Of a DNA stretch of 64,000 bases, positions 28,392 to 37,236 are shown in pieces. A model generated the notes under the pieces. It was not told the DNA's origin. It searched no databases and saw only the letters and a list, made by a program, of their open reading frames with translations. This stretch comes from Clostridioides mangenotii TR (GTDB lineage Bacteria > Bacillota > Clostridia > Peptostreptococcales > Peptostreptococcaceae). The translations under genes and the position numbers were made by a program. The DNA lies in NCBI RefSeq assembly GCF_000498755.1, contig NZ_AXUS01000005.1, positions 1-64,000 of the forward strand, given 5' to 3'. Every line of letters begins with the position of its first letter. The first letter of the stretch is position 1.

Positions 28392-29423
28392 GTGGAAGAT
28401 AAAAAAGTAGCGCTAAAAAATTTTACCGAAGATGAGATAAAGGAATACATGAAGGAAATTGGAGAAAAAGCTTTTAGAGGAAGTCAGATTTTTTCATGGA
28501 TATATAAAGGCGCAGAAAACTTTGATGATATGAAAAATATTCCCAAATCTTTAAGAGAAAAATTAGAGCAAAACACTTATATAGGAACTTTAGAACAGGA
28601 ATTAAAATTAGAGTCTAAGATAGATGGAACAAAAAAATATTTGTTTTTATTGGCCGACGGAAATATAATAGAAACAGTGATGATGGACTATGGAGATAGA
28701 ACGACAGTATGTGTTACTAATCAGGTAGGATGCAGAATGGGATGTAACTTCTGTGCATCTACAATCGATGGTCTAGTCAGAAATCTGGAGCCGTGGGAAA
28801 TTTTAGATCAGATTATGCAGGTCCAAAAGGACACTGGCAAGAGAGTATCAAACGTAGTAATGATGGGAAGTGGAGAGCCACTAGATAACTTTGAAAACTC
28901 TAAAAAATTCTTGGAGATTGTCAATGAAGAGAATGGCTTGAACTTAGGATACAGGCATATAACACTATCTACTTGTGGTATTGTACCTAAGATTTACGAG
29001 CTTGCAGATTTAGAAATACCGATAAATCTTGCAATATCTCTCCATTCGCCATATGATAGTATTAGAAAAGAGATAATGCCTGTTGCAAAATCTTACACTA
29101 TCGATGAAATCATAAAGGCTTGTCGTTATTATATAAAAAAGACAAATAGAAGAATCACTTTTGAGTACTCATTGATAAAAGGTGTAAATGACTCTGAAAA
29201 AGAAGCAAATGCACTGGCTAAGCTACTTAAAGGTATGTTATGTCATGTTAATCTTATTCCTATAAATAAAGTAGATGAGAGGGAATACGAAAAACCTGAT
29301 AAAGTATATATTTACAAATTTAGAGACAATCTAGAAAAACACAATATACCTGCTACAGTTAGAATATCAAGAGGTTCTGATATAAGTGGAGCTTGTGGTC
29401 AGTTGAGAAGAAAATATAAGTGA
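28392..29423 (+). CDS. rlmN: Dual-specificity 23S rRNA/tRNA m2A methyltransferase RlmN
   Basis: Radical SAM enzyme of 343 residues that methylates C2 of adenosine in 23S rRNA (A2503) and some tRNAs. The iron-sulfur motif is CRMGCNFCAS, and the C-terminal catalytic cysteine is in SGACGQLR. A GTG start is used. No second Cfr-like cysteine pattern was noted. Confidence 0.94.
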   Translation: MEDKKVALKNFTEDEIKEYMKEIGEKAFRGSQIFSWIYKGAENFDDMKNIPKSLREKLEQNTYIGTLEQELKLESKIDGTKKYLFLLADGNIIETVMMDYGDRTTVCVTNQVGCRMGCNFCASTIDGLVRNLEPWEILDQIMQVQKDTGKRVSNVVMMGSGEPLDNFENSKKFLEIVNEENGLNLGYRHITLSTCGIVPKIYELADLEIPINLAISLHSPYDSIRKEIMPVAKSYTIDEIIKACRYYIKKTNRRITFEYSLIKGVNDSEKEANALAKLLKGMLCHVNLIPINKVDEREYEKPDKVYIYKFRDNLEKHNIPATVRISRGSDISGACGQLRRKYK

Positions 29424-29441
29424 TAACAAGGAGGAAATCGT

Positions 29442-30194
29442 ATGGATTATAGTTGTGCCTCCCATATAGGAAAAATAAGAAAGAACAATGAAGATTACTG
29501 TGAGGGAGAAATTATAGAAACAGAATTTGGGCCTATGGGCATATTTGCAATAGCTGACGGTATGGGTGGCCATAATAAAGGCGAAGTTGCGAGTAAATTG
29601 GCAGTTTCCAACATAATTAAATTTCTAAAAGAAAATCTATTGCAGAGAGAAAGTATTAAAATTGACTATATAGATGACGTTCTAAAACAAGCTTATAACA
29701 ATGTAAATACGATAATACACAATAAATCTAAAGAAGCTTTGGAATTTGATGGTATGGGTACAACGCTAGTAACTGCAATAATCTACAACAACAACATTTA
29801 TGTTGCAAACGTAGGCGATAGTAGATGCTATTTGTTACACGACAGAAAATTTGATAAAATAACAATAGACCATTCTGTAGTTGAAGAACTTATAATGGCA
29901 AAAGTTATTACAGAAGAAGAAGCAAAGACTCATCCTCAAAGAAACCATATAACTCGTGCTGTAGGCACAGACGATATGGTTGTTGTAGATATATTTAAAA
30001 AGAAGCTGAGAGATGGAGATTTTATTCTCATGGCTACAGATGGGCTTACTGGATTTGTAAATGATAATGAAATAAGACAAACAATAATTGAATTTAAAGA
30101 AGAAGATATAGATGAAATAAGCGCTAAATTGATAAATATGGCAAATGATGTTTCTGGTAAAGATAATGTTTCGGTTATCTTAATAAGAGTATAA
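29442..30194 (+). CDS. stp: PP2C-type Ser/Thr protein phosphatase
   Basis: Cytoplasmic phosphatase of 250 residues with the metal-binding motifs ADGMGGH, VGDSR, TDGLTGF and GKDNVSV of the Stp/PrpC family. It opposes the PASTA kinase encoded next door. AGGAGG precedes the ATG and the kinase starts 16 bases after its stop. Confidence 0.95.
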   Translation: MDYSCASHIGKIRKNNEDYCEGEIIETEFGPMGIFAIADGMGGHNKGEVASKLAVSNIIKFLKENLLQRESIKIDYIDDVLKQAYNNVNTIIHNKSKEALEFDGMGTTLVTAIIYNNNIYVANVGDSRCYLLHDRKFDKITIDHSVVEELIMAKVITEEEAKTHPQRNHITRAVGTDDMVVVDIFKKKLRDGDFILMATDGLTGFVNDNEIRQTIIEFKEEDIDEISAKLINMANDVSGKDNVSVILIRV

Positions 30195-30210
30195 TTAGGA
30201 CGGTGATAAT

Positions 30211-32148
30211 GTGGGAGAAACAATTTTAGGAAATAGATATGAGATCATAAGAAAGATTGGCGATGGGGGTATGGCCTTTGTTTACGAGGCTAAAGACAAG
30301 TTGCTAAATAGAACCGTAGCTCTAAAGGTCCTTAGACCAGAGTTTGTTGATGACGAAGAATTTTTAACAAAATTTAAGAGAGAAGCTGAAGCGGTAGCGA
30401 GTTTATCTCATCCAAATATAGTTAATGTGTACGATGTAGGCGAAGATGGCAAAGTTCACTATATAGTAATGGAGTTTATAGATGGGCAAAACTTAAAGGA
30501 GATTATTCAAAACGAGGGAACTTTAGATGAATACACTGCTTTAGATATAACCAAGCAGATTTCATTAGCTCTTGGTGCTGCCCATAAAAAGGGCATAATA
30601 CATAGAGATATAAAACCTCATAACATACTTATCTCAAATGAAGGTAGAGTAGTTAAGGTAGCTGATTTTGGTATTGCGAAAGCAGTATCGAATACAACTG
30701 TAACTAATATAGGGAGTGTTATAGGTTCTGTTCACTATTTTTCACCGGAGCAAGCTAAAGGTAAGTTTGTGACTAATAGTGCAGATTTATACTCATTAGG
30801 TATAGTTTTATATGAGATGCTATTAGGAAAAGTTCCTTTTAGAGGGGACAGCCCTATTTCAATAGCTCTTCAACATATTAACGATGATATCGAGTTTACA
30901 TCTGATGAAAAAGTTAGTATACCACAGAGCGTAAGAACATTAATAAAAAAATTAACTGAGAAATCTGCTTCAGATAGATACCAAACTGCTGAAGAATTGA
31001 TTGAAGATATTGATTACATTGAGAAAAATATTGATCTAGATTTTATCAAAGAGTACAATGACTTTGAAACTAAAAAGATAGATCCTAAAAAATTAAACTT
31101 AGAAAATCAGTCGGTATCAGAGAAGTTAAATCCGATGTCAATTCCAGATCTGGAAGAAGATGATAGTTACCTTGAAGACGAGTACGAAGATGAAGATGAG
31201 TACGAGGATGATGACTATGAAGAAGAAAATAGAAGATCAAAAAGGCGAGAGAGAAGAAAGAAGAAGAAAAAGAAAGATAGTCCAAAGACTAAAAAGAGAT
31301 TAAGAATTGCGGCTGTAATACTTATAATTATATTAATGGCTCAATTCGCATTTGCATATAAAATGTTTATAAAACCGGCACTTGGAGGGGACTCTGTTGC
31401 TCCAAATCTTGTAAATATGACATTAGAAGAAGCTAGGTCTGAGTTAGATAAAATGGGAGTTAGCATCAAAGTAAAAAGCAGTGAATACAGTGAAGACGTA
31501 GAAGAAGACTGTATAATTTCACAGACTCCCCCCGAAGGTACAAAGTTGGATAAAGGAGATGTAGTAGCTGTAGTATTAAGTAAGGGGGCAGATACTATAT
31601 CGGCTCCAGAGGTTGTAGGACTTACGCTAAGTGATGCAAAAGAAGCTCTCAAGGATGCAAATCTTAAACTGGGAACGGTCAAGTACGAGTATAGCAGCAG
31701 TGAAAAAGAAGGAACAGTGCTAAGTCAAAGTCCTAGAGCAGGATCTACAAACGTAAAAGAGGGAGATAGAATAAACCTTGTTGTAAGTAAAAAATCAGAT
31801 GAATCTGATGTTATAGATCCAGATGAAAATAAAAATGATGAAGATACTACTCAGCCGCCGGATTTAGGAACTGGAAATGAACCAGGAACAGGAACAAATC
31901 CAGGAAATGGAAGTGGAACAAATCCAGGAAATGGAAATGGAAGTGGAACAAATCCAGGAAATGGAAGTGGAACAAACCCAGGAAATGGAAGTGGAACAAA
32001 CCCAGGAAATGGAAATGGAAGTGGAACAAATCCAGGAAATGGGAATGGATCAGAATCAGGAACTGGATCAGAACCAGGTGGTTCAGGGTCAGGATCAGGA
32101 AATGGATCAGGTGGAACTGGAGGATCTGGCAGTACAGATACTGAGTAA
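30211..32148 (+). CDS. prkC: PASTA-domain Ser/Thr protein kinase PrkC
   Basis: Membrane kinase of 645 residues: cytoplasmic kinase domain (GDGGMAFVYEA, HRDIKPHNIL, DFGIA), a very acidic then lysine/arginine-rich juxtamembrane stretch, one membrane segment near residue 375, and two extracellular PASTA repeats (about 390-460 and 460-530) that bind muropeptides. The C-terminal 110 or so residues are a low-complexity Asn/Pro/Gly/Ser tail built of GNGSGTNP repeats, unusual for the family. GTG start. It signals cell-wall state and growth or germination. Confidence 0.93.
   Translation: MGETILGNRYEIIRKIGDGGMAFVYEAKDKLLNRTVALKVLRPEFVDDEEFLTKFKREAEAVASLSHPNIVNVYDVGEDGKVHYIVMEFIDGQNLKEIIQNEGTLDEYTALDITKQISLALGAAHKKGIIHRDIKPHNILISNEGRVVKVADFGIAKAVSNTTVTNIGSVIGSVHYFSPEQAKGKFVTNSADLYSLGIVLYEMLLGKVPFRGDSPISIALQHINDDIEFTSDEKVSIPQSVRTLIKKLTEKSASDRYQTAEELIEDIDYIEKNIDLDFIKEYNDFETKKIDPKKLNLENQSVSEKLNPMSIPDLEEDDSYLEDEYEDEDEYEDDDYEEENRRSKRRERRKKKKKKDSPKTKKRLRIAAVILIIILMAQFAFAYKMFIKPALGGDSVAPNLVNMTLEEARSELDKMGVSIKVKSSEYSEDVEEDCIISQTPPEGTKLDKGDVVAVVLSKGADTISAPEVVGLTLSDAKEALKDANLKLGTVKYEYSSSEKEGTVLSQSPRAGSTNVKEGDRINLVVSKKSDESDVIDPDENKNDEDTTQPPDLGTGNEPGTGTNPGNGSGTNPGNGNGSGTNPGNGSGTNPGNGSGTNPGNGNGSGTNPGNGNGSESGTGSEPGGSGSGSGNGSGGTGGSGSTDTE
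31893..32046 (+). repeat. Tandem repeat coding the Gly/Asn/Pro tail of PrkC
   Basis: Units based on GGAAATGGAAGTGGAACAAA followed by CCCA/TCCA (24 bases, GNGSGTNP), in places extended by six bases (GNGNGSGTNP). At least five units are present, nearly identical at the DNA level, so copy number could vary by slippage without breaking the frame. Confidence 0.85.
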
Positions 32149-32207
32149 ATAGGGATGCCACATAATTTATCGATTGTTGGATTTAATAAAAATACAATGT
32201 ATTTTAT

Positions 32208-32243
32208 AGGGCTGTCTCAAAATTTTGAGACAGCCCTGATTTT
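32208..32243 (+). terminator. Terminator after prkC
   Basis: Perfect stem AGGGCTGTCTCAAA/T.TGAGACAGCCCT with a short A/T loop, followed by GATTTTA. Clear intrinsic terminator form; the symmetric stem may work in both directions. Confidence 0.8.
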
Positions 32244-32290
32244 ATGTAATAAAAATATATTTATATAAATAAATTTTTGAGGTGAGATTG

Positions 32291-33030
32291 ATGATACAAA
32301 AGAAAACTGTTTTAATTACAGGTTCTTCTAGGGGCATTGGAGGCAATATGGCTGAGAAGTTTGCTAGGGAAGGCTATAATGTTTTAATAAACTACAATAA
32401 GTCTAAGGGTAAGGCTGAGGAACTACAGGCTAGATTACAAGGTGAAGGTCTTTCTGTTAAAACATTCAAGGCTGATGTAAGCAAGAGAGATGAAGTTGAG
32501 GCTATGTTTGAGTACTGTTTAAAAGAGTTTGGAGATTTAGATGTTCTTGTAAATAATGCGGGTGTAGCTAAGGGAATTCTATTTACTGATATTTCTGATG
32601 AGGACTGGGACAATCTTATGAATGTAAATCTAAAAGGAGTGTTCCATTGCGCACAAACTGCACTTAGACATATGATTTCTGAAAAAAGGGTAAAATAATA
32701 AATATATCTTCTATATGGGGAATAACTGGTGGATCATGTGAAGTTCACTATTCTGCATCAAAGGCGGGAATCATAGGTCTTACAAAGGCACTTGCAAAAG
32801 AAGTTGGACCTTCTAATATACAGGTAAATTGCATAGCTCCCGGTGCTATAGTTACGGATATGTTGGAGCAAATAGATGGAGATGACCTAGAGCTATTTAG
32901 ACAGGAGACTCCTTTGATGAAGTTAGGAAAACCTGAAGATATATCTAATTGTGCACTATTTTTAGCATCGGATAAGGCTGATTTCTTTACAGGACAAGTA
33001 TTAAGTCCAAATGGTGGAATTGTTATTTAG
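32291..33030 (+). pseudogene. FabG-like short-chain dehydrogenase/reductase, frameshifted
   Basis: A complete SDR of about 247 residues in two frames. The first part has TGSSRGIGG and NNAG; after a stop at 32698 the second frame continues with INISSIWG, the catalytic YSASKAGI and the C-terminal GQVLSPNGGIVI. One A is missing at 32692-32695 (VKIINISS would be restored). Start at 32291 after GAGGTGAG. It resembles FabG/YmfI-type reductases, and a true fabG is at 54261. It sits alone between terminators. Confidence 0.8.
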
Positions 33031-33129
33031 GTAAAAATATATTAAAATTATAGATAAGATAGATAAAAGTATTATTTTGGTAAATAATATTTTTTATAAA
33101 AGCGCAACTATAAATAGAGGAGGTATTTA

Positions 33130-34014
33130 ATGTTAAAGGGACAAATTGTGAAAGGAATAAGTGGTTTTTATTACGTAGATACAGAAAATGGACTTTACGA
33201 ATGCAAAGCTAGGGGAATACTTAGAAAAGATAAAATTACACCACTAGTTGGCGACCGAGTAAAGATGAATGTGCTAGATGAAGTGGAGAAAAAGGGAATA
33301 GTAGAAGAAATTGAGGGCAGAGATTCTGAACTTATAAGACCTCCTATAGCAAACGTAGATAAGGCACTAATTGTATTTGCAATAAAAAACCCAAACTTAA
33401 ATTTATCCCTTTTAGATAGATTTTTGGTTCTTTCTGAGAGAGAAGGATTGGAAACTGTAATTGTATTTACAAAGATAGATTTGGATTCAGAGGCGACTTT
33501 AGAAAGTATTAAAAATGTTTATGAAAGTTGTGGATACAATGTAATACCTGTAAGCAATGTGGACAATTTAAATGTAGATAAAGTAAAAGATGAGTTGAAG
33601 GATAGTATAACTGTTTTTGCTGGACCATCTGGAGTTGGTAAGTCGAGCTTGCTAAATGAAATAGATGAAGACTTTAAACTTCAAACCGGAGAAGTAAGTG
33701 ATAAGATAAAAAGAGGAAAGCATACTACAAGACATGCAGAGCTATTTAAACTTGAATTCGGTGGAATGGTAGCAGATACACCGGGATTTAGTTCTCTTTC
33801 TGTAGATGATATAGAAGAAGACGAATTAAAAGATTACTTTATCGAGTTTGCGGAGTACGGAAAATGTAAATTTGGAAACAAATGTATACACGAAAATGAA
33901 CCGAAATGTGGTGTAAAAGAAGCTGTAGAAAATGGATATATTTCAAAAGAAAGATACGACAGCTATTTACAGCTTTTAGGTGAAATTAGAGAATTCAACA
34001 GTAGGAGGTATTAA
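33130..34014 (+). CDS. rsgA: Small-subunit ribosome assembly GTPase RsgA
   Basis: Circularly permuted GTPase of 294 residues: OB-fold at the N-terminus, TKID (G4) before GPSGVGKSSLLN (G1) and DTPGFS (G3), and a C-terminal zinc finger with C-x-H-x-C ligands (CKFGNKCIHENEPKC). It checks late 30S maturation. AGGAGG precedes the ATG, and rpe follows at one base. Confidence 0.95.
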   Translation: MLKGQIVKGISGFYYVDTENGLYECKARGILRKDKITPLVGDRVKMNVLDEVEKKGIVEEIEGRDSELIRPPIANVDKALIVFAIKNPNLNLSLLDRFLVLSEREGLETVIVFTKIDLDSEATLESIKNVYESCGYNVIPVSNVDNLNVDKVKDELKDSITVFAGPSGVGKSSLLNEIDEDFKLQTGEVSDKIKRGKHTTRHAELFKLEFGGMVADTPGFSSLSVDDIEEDELKDYFIEFAEYGKCKFGNKCIHENEPKCGVKEAVENGYISKERYDSYLQLLGEIREFNSRRY

Positions 34015-34015
34015 T

Positions 34016-34690
34016 ATGATAAAGTTAGCGCCGTCGATATTATCGGCTGATTTTGCAAGATTACTTGAGGATGTAAAAAAGGTTGAGACTGCAGGTTGTG
34101 AGTATTTACACATAGATGTAATGGATGGTCATTTTGTACCAAATATAACTTTGGGACCGGCAATAGTAAAGAGTTTAAGAAAAGATGTAGATATGGTATT
34201 TGATGCACACCTTATGATCGAAAATCCAGATATGTACATAAAGGATTTTGTGAATGCAGGATGCGATATTATAACAGTTCACCAAGAAGCTTGTGTACAT
34301 CTTCACAGAACGATACAAAATATAAAATCCCATGGAATCAAGGCAGGAGTATCATTGAATCCAGCTACACCAGTGGATAGTATTAAACATGTACTCGAAG
34401 ATGTAGATATGGTTCTTTTAATGTCTGTTAACCCTGGATTCGGAGGTCAATCATTTATACCGTGTGTACTGGATAAGATTAAAGAAGTTAAGAGTATGAT
34501 CGATGAAAAAGGTCTAAATGTAGATATAGAAGTTGACGGTGGAGTTAAAAGTTCAAATATTGCAGATGTAGTAGCTGCTGGGGCGAATATAATAGTTGCT
34601 GGATCAGCGATATTTAACAGTGACAGTATCGTAGGATCTGTTAAATCGTTGAGAGAAAATGCTTCAATGAACCAGGCGAAACTAGTATGA
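34016..34690 (+). CDS. rpe: Ribulose-phosphate 3-epimerase
   Basis: TIM-barrel enzyme of 224 residues interconverting ribulose 5-phosphate and xylulose 5-phosphate. Signature sequences are APSILSADFARL, HIDVMDGHFVPNI, MSVNPGFGGQSFI and EVDGG. The start at 34016 follows GGAGGT. It overlaps thiN by four bases (ATGA). Confidence 0.95.
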   Translation: MIKLAPSILSADFARLLEDVKKVETAGCEYLHIDVMDGHFVPNITLGPAIVKSLRKDVDMVFDAHLMIENPDMYIKDFVNAGCDIITVHQEACVHLHRTIQNIKSHGIKAGVSLNPATPVDSIKHVLEDVDMVLLMSVNPGFGGQSFIPCVLDKIKEVKSMIDEKGLNVDIEVDGGVKSSNIADVVAAGANIIVAGSAIFNSDSIVGSVKSLRENASMNQAKLV

Positions 34691-35328
34691 AAATAGGTAT
34701 AATACTTAACGGAGAAATAGACGATTACAAAAACACCAAAAAAATTATGCTGGATGAAAAATACGACTGTATTATTTGCTCAGATGGTGGGGCAAATCAC
34801 ACGTATGAAATGGATATAACTCCAAACTATATACTTGGGGATTTGGACTCAATCGATCCAGATAGAATTGATTATTATAAAGAGGCAGGAGTATCATTTA
34901 AGAAGTTTCCATCTAAGAAGGATGAAACAGACACGGAGTTATGTATATACTTAGCCAAGACCCTTGGAGCGGATCAGGTAGATTTTTATGGCGCTCTTGG
35001 GGGTAGAATAGATCATACATTAGCAAATGTTAAGTTGCTTTACTATACTAAAGAAGAAGGAATTTATTCTAGAATTTTATCGACTAAGGAAGATATGTAC
35101 TTAATAGAAGATAGTGAGATGGTATTACATGGGAACAAAGGTGATACAATCTCTGTAGTAGCCACTAAGGGCGATGCTGAGGGTGTTACACTACTAGACT
35201 TGGAATATCCCCTTGACAGGTATTTTATGAAGTTCTCAAAGCCTATTGGTATATCGAATGTTATGTTAAAGGATACCTGTAGAATAAAGGTTGAAAAAGG
35301 ATGCGTATTTGTAATTAGAAATAAATAA
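34687..35328 (+). CDS. thiN: Thiamine pyrophosphokinase
   Basis: Enzyme of 213 residues that converts thiamine to thiamine diphosphate. Motifs include CSDGGANH, LGDLDSID, DETDTELC and GALGGRIDHTLANV. It ends the rsgA-rpe-thiN run; a strong terminator lies 115 bases downstream. Confidence 0.94.
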   Translation: MKIGIILNGEIDDYKNTKKIMLDEKYDCIICSDGGANHTYEMDITPNYILGDLDSIDPDRIDYYKEAGVSFKKFPSKKDETDTELCIYLAKTLGADQVDFYGALGGRIDHTLANVKLLYYTKEEGIYSRILSTKEDMYLIEDSEMVLHGNKGDTISVVATKGDAEGVTLLDLEYPLDRYFMKFSKPIGISNVMLKDTCRIKVEKGCVFVIRNK

Positions 35329-35443
35329 TTTTAAAAATTTTACTTCTCGTTCCTAGGTAATCTTGTTTCTTCACACATATTTATCATCTCCAAATTATTT
35401 TTTCAAATGGTAGATGTCTATCACAGATACTTTAATACTACAT

Positions 35444-35481
35444 AAAAAAGCAAGGCCAAATTCAGATGGCCTTGCTTTTTT
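35444..35481. terminator. Strong symmetrical terminator after thiN
   Basis: Perfect stem AAAAAAGCAAGGCCA / TGGCCTTGCTTTTTT with an eight-base loop; A and T runs on both sides allow function in both directions. Confidence 0.85.
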
Positions 35482-35531
35482 ACTGTAAATTGATTTAATA
35501 ATTATATCATTTTTTAAAACTTAAATCAAAG

Positions 35532-35662
35532 GAACAAAAAATAATATAATGATATTATCATTGAGTTCACTCCAGAACGAGAGACACAGACAAGTCATAT
35601 TTCACTCATTAGCTCACCTTTCAGACGTTATTTCGCTCCGATCGATATCATATTAAATTGTT
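35532..35662. other. Gene-free stretch with imperfect inverted ends
   Basis: In the 444-base gap between thiN and the MerR-type gene, a segment of about 120 bases is bounded by AATATAATGATATTATC and, inverted, GATCGATATCATATT. It contains ACTCCAGAACGAGAGAC and TTTCGCTCC, richer in GC than its surroundings. No frame is evident. It could be a miniature element or a degraded terminator. Nothing else is seen in the gap. Confidence 0.3.
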
Positions 35663-35772
35663 GTTTATTTATGAATTTCTAAGTTAACTCTAGTTAGAAG
35701 TTAAGAGGATAGGGGTCACTTATCAATATAAAATTTGTAATTTTATGTTGACATGACAAATCCCTACTAAAT

Positions 35773-36528
35773 CTACTCAGTATAAGCATAGATAGCATCT
35801 CTAAGAAACTCAGTAAGCCCAGGTTGATCTCTATCATAATAGGCAGTAAATCTCTCATCATCCACATACATCTGCGCTAAGACCCTATGAGCTTCTTTAG
35901 AATAGCTACTCCAAGTGTAGCCTAACCATCTTCTGTGTAAATCTGCAACTTCATGTGCCAAATGAGATTTAGGATCTCCTATTTTATAAGCTTCATTGAG
36001 TTTTTTAAGAATTTCTTTACTCATTTCATCCATCGCTTGGTAATCATCCTCTGTCATGCCTTTAAACTTTTTATACGACTCATCTATACTTTCCTTACCG
36101 TACTTTTCTCTTATTTCATCGCCATACTTTTTATCGTTTTCGCTAATAAGCTTATCTTTAAAGCCTTCAAATTTTTCTTTATCACTCATTTTTACTTCAC
36201 CTTCTTTTAATTTTATAGTTTTTTCAACATTGGCAAGCAAAAGTTCTATCTGTTGTTTTTTCTCTATCAGATTTTTATGGTGATCTTTAAGTGCACCTAA
36301 TTCATCGAATTCAATTGAGTTTACAATGTGTTTAATACTATCTAATTTTAGTCCAAGTTCTCTATAAAAGAGAATTTGCTGAAGTTTATTGACTTCTTTC
36401 TCTCCATATATTCTGTAACCTGAAGAATTAATTCTACTTGGTTTTAAAAGTTCGATTTCATCGTAAAATCTTAAAGTTCTTGAACTAATGCCGGCTAATT
36501 TAGATAATTTGTATACTGTGTACTCCAT
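35773..36528 (-). CDS. MerR-family regulator with TipAS antibiotic-binding domain
   Basis: Protein of 251 residues. An N-terminal MerR helix-turn-helix (YTVYKLSKLAGISSRTLRFYDE) and dimerisation helix are followed by an alpha-helical C-terminal domain like TipAS (HEVADLHRRWLGYTW, AHRVLAQMYVDDERFTAYYD). TipA-type regulators are activated by bound drugs or other small hydrophobic ligands. Its own promoter (36579-36609) has the stretched spacer typical of MerR targets, implying autoregulation. No exporter is adjacent, so other targets are unknown. Confidence 0.88.
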   Translation of the reverse strand: MEYTVYKLSKLAGISSRTLRFYDEIELLKPSRINSSGYRIYGEKEVNKLQQILFYRELGLKLDSIKHIVNSIEFDELGALKDHHKNLIEKKQQIELLLANVEKTIKLKEGEVKMSDKEKFEGFKDKLISENDKKYGDEIREKYGKESIDESYKKFKGMTEDDYQAMDEMSKEILKKLNEAYKIGDPKSHLAHEVADLHRRWLGYTWSSYSKEAHRVLAQMYVDDERFTAYYDRDQPGLTEFLRDAIYAYTE

Positions 36529-36578
36529 AAAGCGCCTCTATTCTAATTATTTTGTATTGTTTACCGATGTTAATTTTT

Positions 36579-36609
36579 AATATATACCTTTACGTAAGGT
36601 AAGTGTCAA
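36579..36609 (-). promoter_or_regulatory. MerR-type promoter with 19-base spacer and dyad
   Basis: On the minus strand: TTGACA (36609-36604), 19-base spacer carrying the dyad ACCTTACGTAAAGGT, then TATATT (36584-36579). The 19-base spacing is longer than the usual 17 and is the hallmark of promoters twisted open by MerR proteins. It reads toward the MerR-TipAS gene. Confidence 0.75.
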
Positions 36610-36721
36610 GAGTTAGCTAAAAATATTTTAAATTTTTTTCATTATGGTATAAAGAGAATTGAATTCGAATAAGTTTAATATATAGAAAGGTTTATGTACT
36701 AAGGATATGTGGAGGTGTGCT

Positions 36722-36877
36722 ATGAGAAACAACAACAAATCTAAAGTTTTAATAGGTATGCTTTGTTTATCTATAGGTGTAGCTACAATTTTATCAATAA
36801 TACTACCTGGTTGGATTTGGTCCACACTTACTGCATTGATACTTATTGGATGTGGAGCGCTATTATTTTTTTGTTAG
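36722..36877 (+). CDS. Small two-helix membrane protein
   Basis: Frame of 51 residues starting RNNNKSKVLIGML and ending in CGALLFFC. Two hydrophobic helices are separated by PGWIW, with a polar, basic N-terminus. GGAGGT stands seven bases before the ATG, a good reason to believe it. It lies directly before spoVM, where similar small membrane proteins occur in relatives. Function unknown. Confidence 0.65.
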   Translation: MRNNNKSKVLIGMLCLSIGVATILSIILPGWIWSTLTALILIGCGALLFFC

Positions 36878-36910
36878 GTGATTTTACTATATAGTCTGGG
36901 GTGATTGTCG

Positions 36911-36991
36911 GTGAAAATAGTTACAATTAGATTGCCGAGATGGATATCTAATATAATACTTAGATTTATGAGAAAATTTAAAAGAAAATAA
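36911..36991 (+). CDS. spoVM: Stage V sporulation protein SpoVM
   Basis: Exactly 26 codons from a GTG start after GGGGTGA. The peptide KIVTIRLPRWISNI followed by ILRFMRKFKRK matches the SpoVM pattern: amphipathic helix with a conserved proline at position 9. SpoVM recognises the convex forespore membrane and anchors the spore coat. Its position between thiN and rpmB is the conserved one in Bacillus and Clostridia, which makes the call firm despite the small size. Confidence 0.88.
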   Translation: MKIVTIRLPRWISNIILRFMRKFKRK

Positions 36992-37000
36992 AAAGTAAAA

Positions 37001-37027
37001 AAGCCTACTTTCGGAAGTAGGCTTTTA
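37001..37027. terminator. Bidirectional terminator between spoVM and rpmB
   Basis: Stem AAGCCTACTT/AAGTAGGCTT with a TCGG loop and A/T runs on both sides, between convergent genes. Confidence 0.85.
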
Positions 37028-37047
37028 TAGTATAAGTCAAATTTGAC

Positions 37048-37236
37048 TTATGGTCTTTCAACTTTACCAGAACGTAGACATCTAGTACAAACTTTTACTC
37101 TTCTAGGAGTTCCATCTATTAGAGCTCTTACATTTCTTAAGTTAGCTGACCATGTTCTTTTATTGTGTTTATTTGAATGTGTTACTTGGTTTCCTGATAC
37201 TCTACCTTTTCCACATACACTACATATTTTTGCCAT
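37048..37236 (-). CDS. rpmB: 50S ribosomal protein L28
   Basis: Protein of 62 residues starting AKICSVCGKGRVSGNQVTHS and containing KVCTRCLRSGKV; the CxxC pairs mark the zinc-binding form. AAGGAGGTG precedes the start. It is encoded against the direction of its neighbours, as in Bacillus. Confidence 0.96.
   Translation of the reverse strand: MAKICSVCGKGRVSGNQVTHSNKHNKRTWSANLRNVRALIDGTPRRVKVCTRCLRSGKVERP

Noticed and set aside
31847-32161. Open frames on both strands across the PrkC tail repeat, and the idea of a CRISPR array
   Set aside because: The repeats are direct, without spacers, and in frame with prkC; the other-frame proteins are artefacts of the repeat composition.
36628-36825. Minus-strand 65-codon frame between the MerR gene and spoVM
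   Set aside because: No ribosome site, and it overlaps the better-supported 51-residue plus-strand gene.
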